From contig JAUWHR010000014.1 in NCBI GenBank assembly GCA_030605795.1, positions 1 to 64,000 on the forward strand: a stretch of DNA of 64,000 nucleotides, given 5' to 3'. This document shows, piece after piece, positions 10,309-18,878 of this stretch. The notes under the pieces are model-generated. The model was not told the origin of the DNA. It did not search any database and was given only the letters and a program-made list of their open reading frames with translations. The first letter of the stretch is position 1. Each line of letters begins with the position of its first letter. The stretch comes from Anaerolineae bacterium (GTDB lineage: Bacteria; Chloroflexota; Anaerolineae; Anaerolineales; E44-bin32). The position numbers and the translations under genes are program-made.

Positions 10309-10935
10309 ATGGCATCGACAACGCGTGAGACCATCCTGCGCTCACTACGGGAGCAGGGTCAGTGTACGGTAAAAGAGTTGGCTGAAATCGTGGGGATCTC
10401 ACCGGTTTCCGTGCGTCATCACCTGTCTCACCTCCAGGTAGATAGGCTGGTGATCGCTGAGGAGATTCGGCATGGTGTAGGCCGACCACACCACATGTTT
10501 TCGTTAACCGAAGAGGCCCTCGAGCTGTTCCCCACCCGCTATTTCCGATTAATCAGCCGCCTACTTGAAGAAATCAAGGATGGTCTATCGCAGAAGCAAG
10601 TAGAGACGATTTTCAAAAGAATAGCGAAGTCGATCACCGAGAATTACGATGAGTCGTTTGAAAATCTTCCGATGGAAGAGCGGTTTCAACGCCTAGTAAG
10701 CCTACTTTCCAACGAGGGCTTCGATGCTAAATACGAGAAGCAAAAGGGGCAGATTATCATTCACATGTTCAGTTGCCCGTATCTCAAGCTCGTCCAGCAG
10801 CACCCTGAGATCTGCTTAGTCGGCCAGGCCCTCATCTCCGAGGCGCTCGCTCTTCCGTCTGAGCGTATCACTTGCATTTATGATGGCGATGCCCACTGCA
10901 CCTTTTCCGTACCACTGAATGCCGGAGATTGGTAA
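10309..10935 (+). CDS. sufR: iron-sulfur cluster biosynthesis transcriptional regulator, SufR-like
   Basis: N-terminal winged HTH (TRETILRSLREQGQCTVKELAEIVGISPVSVRHHLSHL); C-terminal cysteines FSCPYL...EICLVG...ITCIYDGDAHC as in SufR; divergent from sufC. Confidence 0.88.
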   Translation: MASTTRETILRSLREQGQCTVKELAEIVGISPVSVRHHLSHLQVDRLVIAEEIRHGVGRPHHMFSLTEEALELFPTRYFRLISRLLEEIKDGLSQKQVETIFKRIAKSITENYDESFENLPMEERFQRLVSLLSNEGFDAKYEKQKGQIIIHMFSCPYLKLVQQHPEICLVGQALISEALALPSERITCIYDGDAHCTFSVPLNAGDW

Positions 10936-10937
10936 GT

Positions 10938-11279
10938 GTGACCGAAGAAACCCCGGAACTACTGTGGGAAGCTGATTCGACCCACCCCCAGCAAGCCAAG
11001 AACATCCGCCAAATGTTGCGCCAGGTTATGGATCCTGAGATCAGGATGAATATCATTGAGCTGGGTCTGGTACGTGAGGTCTCATTAAGCGACGCAGGAC
11101 TTCACTTGAGAATGATCCTGACTACACCCTTTTGCCCCTATGGACCCGCCATTCTCGAAATGGCCCGCGCCAAGGCGGAAGAGACCGCCGGGGTGCCGAC
11201 TACGATCGAACTCGGGATGGAAATGTGGGAACCGAGCATGATGGAGAACGGTTCCGCAGCTGATTGGGGCCTCTTATGA
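10938..11279 (+). CDS. sufT: SufT-like / MIP18 family (DUF59) metal-sulfur cluster assembly factor
   Basis: RQVMDPEIRMNIIELGLVREV...TTPFCPYGPAILEM; probable GTG start at 10938; next to sufR. Confidence 0.82.
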   Translation: MTEETPELLWEADSTHPQQAKNIRQMLRQVMDPEIRMNIIELGLVREVSLSDAGLHLRMILTTPFCPYGPAILEMARAKAEETAGVPTTIELGMEMWEPSMMENGSAADWGLL

Positions 11280-11298
11280 ACTTCCCTGCGTTGAATTA

Positions 11299-11565
11299 TG
11301 TAGCGCACGGATCGGGAACTACACCCCCGATAAATTCACCGGGACGAACGGTCCAGTCAAGCTGGACGAACGGCCGGCATCTGTGACCGTGCACACTTAC
11401 GATATCAACATGATTATTACGGGTTAATGTCATTCCGAGGCGTGAAACGCCGAGGAATCTAGTTTTTTGTTGAATAACATTCTGCAATTGAAGCAACGAG
11501 ATTCCACGTAGGGGCGTACGGTCACAGATGCCGGGTGTAGTTCCCGGTCCGTACGCCCCTACTAT
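11299..11565. repeat. mosaic of dispersed palindromic repeats: two inverted copies of one element, one interrupted, plus a REP-like unit between them
   Basis: GTAGGGGCGTACGG (11508-11521)/CCGTACGCCCCTAC (11549-11562) 14-bp perfect IR; CGGGAACTACACCC...CCGGCATCTGTGACCG at 11313-11389 is the reverse complement of its interior; GTCATTCCGAGGCGTGAAACGCCGAGGAATCT between. Confidence 0.8.
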
Positions 11566-11616
11566 GGGTTATTGTCATTTTAATGCCTGTACCATGAGAC
11601 ATTAAAGCCAAGGGGG

Positions 11617-11934
11617 TCACCTAGTTGTTACCGTTACTGTCTGTGGATCTACAGATCCTCGCTTTTTTCGCCCAATCATGCCAATTAGATTAAGCCAACC
11701 AAGAAGAAGCCGAAGAAGCAGCCCAACCATAGTAATCGCCAACAGCAGGGCTGTAGCCAGGACGACCACCATCATCCAGCCCGAAAACAACCCTCCACCC
11801 TGGTAGGTCACCAAACGAGCACGCAGGCGCCGGAGGAAGCGGGGATTAGGCTCGACCGGGACTAGGACCTGAGCCAGCCATGCCTCCAACTGTTTCTTTT
11901 CCAATCTTTTTCCCCCTCGTCCGGCTTCCATCAT
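11617..11934 (-). CDS. small membrane protein downstream of ECF sigma factor
   Basis: 105 aa with hydrophobic segment MMVVVLATALLLAITMVGLLLRLLLGW; same strand as the sigma-factor gene. Confidence 0.6.
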   Translation of the reverse strand: MMEAGRGGKRLEKKQLEAWLAQVLVPVEPNPRFLRRLRARLVTYQGGGLFSGWMMVVVLATALLLAITMVGLLLRLLLGWLNLIGMIGRKKRGSVDPQTVTVTTR

Positions 11935-12045
11935 TCACCCTCCATAATCCCGTATTTACCTGACAGAACCCATCACCGATTACATCAAAGGGTGGGTCGA
12001 TTTATTCCGAAATTACTTTACGCTACCACCACAAAAGCGTGATAC

Positions 12046-12600
12046 TTAATTCCCCGAAGGTATTATCTCCTCCCTTAAAGTATTGAGCGTCCGGTGATAG
12101 AGGCTTTTAATAGCACCTTCCGTTCGACCCATGATTTCACCAATCTGCGCATTCGACAGCCGCTCAACGAACTTAAGAATAAGCAATTGCTGACGATCTG
12201 GCGGCAACTGGCTAACAGCGGCTAACATCATCCGTTGCTCCTCCTCAGCGATGGCCTCAGATTCGGGATGTTCACTCTCCCGGATGTTAGCTAGATGGAA
12301 TTCCAGAGGGACGACTGGGCGGCGACTTCGGTCGCGATGCCAGTTAGCCACTAGATTATGCGCAATGCGATATAACCACGCGGAGAAGGGTACGCCTTGA
12401 TCCTCAAAGTTAATCACATGGCTCATCGCCCTCTGGAACACCCGCGCCGTTAGGTCCTCGGCGTCGTGGTGGTTCCCGGTGCGATAGTAAATATAGTTGT
12501 AGATCCGGAGGACATGCCTCTCATATAATTCGCCGAAAGCTTCAGGATCCGATGCCGTTCTTCGGACGAGTTCCATGTCACCTACGTCTGGCTTGGTCAT
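12046..12600 (-). CDS. RNA polymerase sigma factor, sigma-70/ECF type
   Basis: DPEAFGELYERHVLRIYNYIYYRTGNHHDAEDLTARVFQRAM (region 2), LPPDRQQLLILKFVERLSNAQIGEIMGRTEGAIKSLYHRTLNTL (region 4). Confidence 0.93.
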   Translation of the reverse strand: MTKPDVGDMELVRRTASDPEAFGELYERHVLRIYNYIYYRTGNHHDAEDLTARVFQRAMSHVINFEDQGVPFSAWLYRIAHNLVANWHRDRSRRPVVPLEFHLANIRESEHPESEAIAEEEQRMMLAAVSQLPPDRQQLLILKFVERLSNAQIGEIMGRTEGAIKSLYHRTLNTLREEIIPSGN

Positions 12601-12745
12601 CGGACCCGATTCACCGGGATATGCCTTTCATTACGGAAAACCCCACTGTTTATGGATCGTTACCCTATCGAGAGTACCTCTGATCCCTCACAATTTGGAG
12701 TATAGCATGGATGATCCGGCTTGATGCTATAATGCCTCCACCCCT

Positions 12746-15538
12746 ATGATGCAAACACTGGTCGCACTTGATCTAGAAACTACTGGATTGGACCCAGAAC
12801 GAGATACGGTAATTGAAATCGGTGCCGTTCGGTTTCGCCAATCCCGTATTGAGGACACATGGTCCACGTTAGTCAATCCAGGCCGCCCGCTCAATCCATC
12901 GATCATCGCGCTCACCGGAATCAATGACGATATGCTCTCCAACGCCCCTCGATTGTCGAAGGTGTTGGGCGAATTAAGTTCCTTCGTCGGTGACCTGCCT
13001 CTCTTGGGCCACAGCATCAGCTTCGACATGGCTTTTCTCCAACCCAAAGGGCTATTCAGGTACAACCAGACACTGGACACCCTTGACCTGGCCTCTGTTT
13101 TGCTTCCTAATGCTGGTCGATACGGTTTAACATCTCTGGCACACGCGCTAGGAGTCCCGGTTCGAACCGCCCACCGCGCTCTGGATGATGCACACACCAC
13201 CCATCAAATTTTCCTTAGGTTATACGAAAGAGCCCTTAATCTCCCCCCGATCTTAGTGGAGGAGATCAGCCGCCTTAGCGCTGAAATTGAATGGGGTGCG
13301 GGATGGGTATTTGACTCAATCCAGCGCCATCCCTCCCGAACAGAAGACCCTGAAGCTTATCCGCTTCAGAGCCCCTACCACTACTTTCCACCCTTAGATA
13401 AGCAACCTGAACCCCTCATGCCAACTAGAGATATTAGCCCCCTGGATGTGGAGGAAATCGCCGCCACCCTCGAACCGGGAGGCCCCTTTGCCCACCAGTT
13501 TCCCGCGTATGAACATCGCCCACAACAGATCACCATGCTGCGTGCGGTGGCCGAAGCCCTTTCCAATGAACGTCACCTGCTGGTTGAAGCAGGCACAGGA
13601 ACGGGAAAATCTATAGCTTATCTAGTGCCCGCCTTCGCCTGGGCAGCCCAAAACGGTGAACGGGTGGTCATCTCCACTAACACCATCAACCTGCAAGACC
13701 AATTAATCCATAAAGATATCCCTGACCTCTGCCGGACCTTAAAGACAGACTACCGGGCAGCTGTTTTAAAAGGGCGTTCCAACTACCTCTGCCCACGCCA
13801 CCTTGCGAGTTTACGCCAGTTAGGACCACGATCTGCTGATGAGATGCGCCTGCTCGCTAAAGTCCTGGTTTGGCTGCATAGTGGAGGCACAGGTGACCGC
13901 GGGGAGATTAATCTCCTACCGAGAGAAAAGGCTACCTGGTCCCGTCTATCCGCGGACAATGAAGGCTGCTCCCTGGAAGCTTGCCTCGAACACACCGCAG
14001 GCGGTTGCCCATATTACAAAGCCCGCGTAGCAGCTGAGAACGCCCATGTTGTCATCGTCAATCACGCCTTGCTGCTGGCCGACATCGCAACCGGTAACCG
14101 TGTAATCCCGAAGTATCGTTACCTGATCGTCGACGAAGCTCACCATTTAGAAGCGGCTACCACAAACGGTTTAAGTTTTCATGTCAGCCAACGTGAAGTA
14201 ATGCATCTCTTGAGAGACCTCGGTGGACGGTCAGGTGGGCTGCTCGGTCAGATGCTTGTTGTAGCTCGGGCTCAACTTACTCCTGATGTATTCTCTCAAG
14301 TCGAACGGGCAGTGGCCACTATTTCTGATCGAACGCTTGATTGCATCCATTTGGCGCGGCGCACATTCGAAGCCCTTTCAGAATTCATGACCCATCATCG
14401 CGAGGGGAAACCGATTGGGCCTTATGGTCATCGGCTGCGCATTGTCCCAGCCACGCGTACGTTGCCCGAATGGTCGGAGGTCGAAATTGTCTGGGAGGAT
14501 CTTCGCCGCCCACTCTCAACCGTGGTTGAATCGCTGGCTGAGATAAGTGAAGGCCTGGAAGAGCTCGCCCTGGCCGGCTCGGCGTCAACTGAAAACCTGG
14601 CCATCGCCGCCAGAATCGCTTCGCGGAGCCTGAGCGAGGCTTTCACCAACCTCGATCGGATGATCTTCGAGCCGGATCCTCAGACGATTTATTGGCTCTA
14701 CGCACAGATAGGCCAGGGCAGGCTATCCATGCACGCGGCACCTCTTGAGGTGGGCCCCCTCATCGAGCGATATCTGTGGCATGAAAAAGAATCGGTCGTG
14801 ATGACCTCAGCTACATTGACGACTGGCGGTGAATTCGATTACATCCGTCGCAGACTCAACGCTGAAGATGCGGAAGAAATCGCCCTTGGCTCTCCATTTG
14901 ACTACGAGACCTCCACCCTGCTCTACCTGGTCAACGACATTCCCGAACCGACCAATCGGCAGGCATACCAACGAGCGGTCGAAAGAGGTTTATTGGCCCT
15001 TTGCCGCGAGACGGGTGGGCGAACTTTAGTCCTCTTTACCTCTAATGACCAATTGCGACGCACGGCTCGAGCTATTGCTGAGCCCTTGGCAATGGAGGGT
15101 ATTCAGACCTTCGAGCAGAGCTCGGGTGCATCACGGCACACGTTGCTTAAAGATTTCCGCTCCACAGAGCAAGCGGTGTTGCTAGGAACGCGATCCTTTT
15201 GGGAGGGAGTGGATGTCCCTGGAGAGGCGCTCTCGGTCCTGGTCATCGTCCGCCTCCCCTTCAGTGTCCCCAGCGACCCAATCGTCGCTGCACGATCTGA
15301 GACGTACGAATCTCCGTTTTACGAATACACCGTACCAGAAGCCATCTTACCCTTCCGTCAAGGCTTCGGACGCCTGATCCGCACCAAGTCCGATCGAGGG
15401 ATTGTGGTCGTACTCGATCGCCGCATACTTACCAAGCCCTATGGGCGCGCCTTTGTAGATTCACTCCCCCAATGCACCGTTCGTCTCGGGAAACTAGCGG
15501 ATCTGCCCACTTCCGCTGCTCGCTGGCTGGGCGTGTAA
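12746..15538 (+). CDS. dinG: DnaQ-like 3'-5' exonuclease fused to DinG-type helicase
   Basis: N-term ALDLETTGLDPERDTVIEIGAVRF exonuclease motif; VEAGTGTGKSIAYLVPA Walker A; VDEAHH; C-terminal FRQGFGRLIRTKSDRG helicase motif. Confidence 0.92.
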   Translation: MMQTLVALDLETTGLDPERDTVIEIGAVRFRQSRIEDTWSTLVNPGRPLNPSIIALTGINDDMLSNAPRLSKVLGELSSFVGDLPLLGHSISFDMAFLQPKGLFRYNQTLDTLDLASVLLPNAGRYGLTSLAHALGVPVRTAHRALDDAHTTHQIFLRLYERALNLPPILVEEISRLSAEIEWGAGWVFDSIQRHPSRTEDPEAYPLQSPYHYFPPLDKQPEPLMPTRDISPLDVEEIAATLEPGGPFAHQFPAYEHRPQQITMLRAVAEALSNERHLLVEAGTGTGKSIAYLVPAFAWAAQNGERVVISTNTINLQDQLIHKDIPDLCRTLKTDYRAAVLKGRSNYLCPRHLASLRQLGPRSADEMRLLAKVLVWLHSGGTGDRGEINLLPREKATWSRLSADNEGCSLEACLEHTAGGCPYYKARVAAENAHVVIVNHALLLADIATGNRVIPKYRYLIVDEAHHLEAATTNGLSFHVSQREVMHLLRDLGGRSGGLLGQMLVVARAQLTPDVFSQVERAVATISDRTLDCIHLARRTFEALSEFMTHHREGKPIGPYGHRLRIVPATRTLPEWSEVEIVWEDLRRPLSTVVESLAEISEGLEELALAGSASTENLAIAARIASRSLSEAFTNLDRMIFEPDPQTIYWLYAQIGQGRLSMHAAPLEVGPLIERYLWHEKESVVMTSATLTTGGEFDYIRRRLNAEDAEEIALGSPFDYETSTLLYLVNDIPEPTNRQAYQRAVERGLLALCRETGGRTLVLFTSNDQLRRTARAIAEPLAMEGIQTFEQSSGASRHTLLKDFRSTEQAVLLGTRSFWEGVDVPGEALSVLVIVRLPFSVPSDPIVAARSETYESPFYEYTVPEAILPFRQGFGRLIRTKSDRGIVVVLDRRILTKPYGRAFVDSLPQCTVRLGKLADLPTSAARWLGV

Positions 15539-15723
15539 TCCTTTATAGATCACTCCCCACCTTTCAGTGAACCGGTGGATTACCACCTTTACCACCCCAC
15601 ATATAGTCCCTTTTCCTGCTGGCGGCTGCTTTCATAGCAGACTTAATTGATGTAATATAAACCGCAACGTATTCGAGTCGAAATGGTTAAGGAGACACAT
15701 CATCCACGGAGGTCTACCTTACA

Positions 15724-16344
15724 ATGACTGAGGTCTTCTACGGATATGTTTATGTCGCAGGACGTCACGATGGCCCAAAACGGCTGGAGGGCATCGAGAG
15801 CTTGGTGCCTTTTGTGACGAAATATCTGTTCAGCGAAGAATTGCGTATCACCGATTCTTCCGATAACTTGATCCTGCACGTTTTGGATGGGGTGGACCTT
15901 TTCTCCACCCTTCACGAGTATGACGTGGACCTTCCTCAAATTTATCAAAGCCTCCGAAGGGATATCTTGGGCGTGGGCTTAAATATGGACGACCAGTGGG
16001 GCGACTGGCAGGATGATTACGACAGAATCAGCCCCTCCCCGAGTGAAGTAAGAACGCGTTTAGCTATAAAGAAAGCTTGCAAAGCCGCTCAAACCGTAGC
16101 TGATGTGGCCAAACTGCTGGAGGACAATTGCTTCATCGCATTCTTCGAAAGCCAGGATGGAAGCCGAGCTTGGGGCGATTTCGACCCCATCGATCATTCT
16201 GTTGTGGAGATGAACGAGACGGGAAAGTGGGGCTCGCAAAAGAAGTTGGGCAGAGTAACCCTGGAGCCTGCGGCAAAAGTGCACCATGATGGTTCTGGGG
16301 AGGACATCCACGTCTTTATCCTTCTTGATCCACCCCCCGATTGA
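15724..16344 (+). CDS. hypothetical protein
   Basis: 206-aa ORF downstream of the dinG-like gene; no family recognised. Confidence 0.65.
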   Translation: MTEVFYGYVYVAGRHDGPKRLEGIESLVPFVTKYLFSEELRITDSSDNLILHVLDGVDLFSTLHEYDVDLPQIYQSLRRDILGVGLNMDDQWGDWQDDYDRISPSPSEVRTRLAIKKACKAAQTVADVAKLLEDNCFIAFFESQDGSRAWGDFDPIDHSVVEMNETGKWGSQKKLGRVTLEPAAKVHHDGSGEDIHVFILLDPPPD

Positions 16345-16446
16345 CGGCCAGGGCTAAGGTGAAGATCAAATGATCCCTCCGGCCGGTTGACGTACCCGGT
16401 TCGGCAGGGCTATAATCTCATCACTCCATTGGAAGGACGGACTTTC

Positions 16447-17004
16447 ATGATCGACGTCAACGAATTGCGCAACGGCGTTACATTTATGTTGGAGGGGGAT
16501 CTCTACAAGGTATTGGATTATTCCCATCATAAACCTGGACGCGGCAAGGCCACGATCCGGACTAAGGTACGCAATCTGCGTAGTGGCGCTGTACTGGAAA
16601 AGTCGTTCAATTCCGGTGATCGGGTTCAGGACATCCGGCTCGACCACCATATTGTTCAATTCCTTTACCAGGACGGCGAACTTTTCCACTTCATGGATAC
16701 AGAAACTTACGAGCAACCAGCGTTAAATGCCTCTATGCTCGGCGAGACGATTAATTACTTGACCGAAGGCCTTGAAGTGAAACTAACTTTCTACCAGGAT
16801 GAAACATTGGATATCGAGCTTCCCACCGCGGTTGATCTCAAAATCGAGGAATCCGAGCTCGCTATTAAAGGCGATACCGCTACCGGTGCCAACAAGACTG
16901 TCACCACCCAAACTGGCCTTAAGGTCCAAGTGCCCCTGTTTGTCGAAGCCGGCGACACGATTCGTGTTGATACTCGCACCGGCAACTACCTAACCCGAGT
17001 TTAA
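16447..17004 (+). CDS. efp: elongation factor P
   Basis: MIDVNELRNGVTFMLEGDLYKVLDYSHHKPGRGKATIRTKVRNL; start at internal ATG. Confidence 0.96.
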   Translation: MIDVNELRNGVTFMLEGDLYKVLDYSHHKPGRGKATIRTKVRNLRSGAVLEKSFNSGDRVQDIRLDHHIVQFLYQDGELFHFMDTETYEQPALNASMLGETINYLTEGLEVKLTFYQDETLDIELPTAVDLKIEESELAIKGDTATGANKTVTTQTGLKVQVPLFVEAGDTIRVDTRTGNYLTRV

Positions 17005-17026
17005 AGATACCCCAACCCTATTGGCT

Positions 17027-17368
17027 ATGCGCAACCCGTCCGGCACTGTATGCCCCTTTTACTACCAAGACTTCCATCGCGGCCGCTCTCGGCAGGAGTG
17101 CCGACTCATCGACCGCACCCCAGGTGGAGGCACCTATACTCCTGACCTTTGCACCAAATGCCGAGTACCGCGCATCTTAATGGCCAACGCCTGCCCCAAT
17201 ATGGTGCTTGAGGCTAAGGTTGCCTCGAGTTTTTTCGGTCTCCGCAAGCGGATACAAGTCGCTGCCTATTGCACTCGCTCATTGCAAATCGTTAAGGAAC
17301 CTGAAATCGGCTGTGGTCAGTGTCACCTTGCCTTTGCCCCATTAGATCCATCTAAGGAAGAAATATGA
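17027..17368 (+). CDS. cysteine-rich hypothetical protein (possible metal/Fe-S binding)
   Basis: CxxC pairs CTKC and CGQC plus C11, C27, CP; between efp and a HAD gene; overlaps next start. Confidence 0.65.
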   Translation: MRNPSGTVCPFYYQDFHRGRSRQECRLIDRTPGGGTYTPDLCTKCRVPRILMANACPNMVLEAKVASSFFGLRKRIQVAAYCTRSLQIVKEPEIGCGQCHLAFAPLDPSKEEI

Positions 17369-18552
17369 TCACTGCCCTGCTAATAGACCTTGATAATACG
17401 CTGCTCGGGAACAACATGGAAGATTTCATCCCAACCTACCTCAACCGGCTGGGAGCCTACATGGCCGATATGGTGCCGCCTGATCGTTTCATTACCGAAT
17501 TACTGCACGGCACACGAGCGATGATGGAGAACCTCGATCCAACTGTCAGTATGGAACAAGCCTTTGCCGAGGCTTTCTACCCTGCTTTAGGCTTACCCGA
17601 GTCGGCTGTTAGGTCTCAAATCGGTGATTTCTACGCGACAGTCTTCCCAACCCTTCAGACAATTACCACCCATCTTCCTGAAGCCGAACAGCTTGTCCAA
17701 AGTGCGCTAGAGGCCGGACTTGAAGTTGCCATCGCTACAAGCCCACTCTTTCCACGTACAGCTATTGAACAACGCCTCGACTGGGCTGGTGTACCTGTAG
17801 AGCGCTATAACTATGCCTTGATCACCAGCTATGAATACTTCCATTTCTCCAAACCCCACCCGGAGTTCTATGCTGAAATCCTGGGAAGATTGGGTATATC
17901 CCCCCACGAAGCCGTTATGATCGGCAACGACCCTGAAAACGATATCGCTCCTGCTCAAACCATGGGGATGTCCGTCTTCCACGTAAGCCGTTCCCCACTC
18001 GATGCCTTTCCTGGAGGTCAGTTAATCGATGTTATTCCATGGCTGGAACGGGTCACAAATCAAAACCGCCCAGAAGCGGCTAACCACTCGAAAATACTCA
18101 TAGCACGACTCCGCGGCTACCTAGCCGCCTTGATCGGTATGGTCACTTCTCTCGATGAAAAAATTTGGACCCGACGACCGGCGGAGGATGAATGGGCACC
18201 CATCGAAATCGTTTGCCACCTGAGGGATGTCGAAAAGGAAGTCACTCTCCCCCGGGTTAAGACGATCTTGACCGAAACCGACCCTCACCTTCCCCCCTTC
18301 GACACAGATCGTTGGGCAGAAGAGCGGGATTACATCCACCAATCAAGTCCTGATGTGTTGGCTGATTTCATCCAAGTTCGAAAACAAACTATCTCCCTGC
18401 TAACAACGCTCAATATGGAGGATTGGTCTCGCTCAGCCCGTCATTCTTTATTCGGACCGACGGCTTTGGCAGAGATCGTTAACATTGCCACCGAACATGA
18501 TCTGATCCATTTGGGTCAAATGCGATCGGCTTTGGAGAGTAAGGTGGTCTGA
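17365..18552 (+). CDS. HAD-family hydrolase with C-terminal DinB-like domain
   Basis: ALLIDLDNTLLGNN (motif I), IATSPLFP, IGNDPENDIAPAQTMGM (motif IV); C-terminal DinB-like helices (DEWAPIEIVCHLRDVEKEV...EHDLIHLGQM). Confidence 0.82.
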   Translation: MITALLIDLDNTLLGNNMEDFIPTYLNRLGAYMADMVPPDRFITELLHGTRAMMENLDPTVSMEQAFAEAFYPALGLPESAVRSQIGDFYATVFPTLQTITTHLPEAEQLVQSALEAGLEVAIATSPLFPRTAIEQRLDWAGVPVERYNYALITSYEYFHFSKPHPEFYAEILGRLGISPHEAVMIGNDPENDIAPAQTMGMSVFHVSRSPLDAFPGGQLIDVIPWLERVTNQNRPEAANHSKILIARLRGYLAALIGMVTSLDEKIWTRRPAEDEWAPIEIVCHLRDVEKEVTLPRVKTILTETDPHLPPFDTDRWAEERDYIHQSSPDVLADFIQVRKQTISLLTTLNMEDWSRSARHSLFGPTALAEIVNIATEHDLIHLGQMRSALESKVV

Positions 18553-18878
18553 TAGCAATCCCTTTTTCGCCCCCCCAACCATTCCATAAAAATCGCCTCA
18601 ATATTCTTGGGTGGGGTGTGGTGTGTAGTGGAGGGACGTGAGGATATTTCGAGGAGATGTTATCGGTAAGATTGGGGAAATCTATTGAGAGCCAATGTGG
18701 ACAATTGTTTAATCTCATTAGACCAATATTGATAGGTTATCTGACCAATGATTTCACTTGAATTTTGTATAGGCCACGAGATGACCATTTCTCGATTTAT
18801 AAATTCGTTATCGGACATTTATTTATATAGTTATAAATCTCAACCATCTTCTTGATAAATCTGTGAATAGTCTCATTG

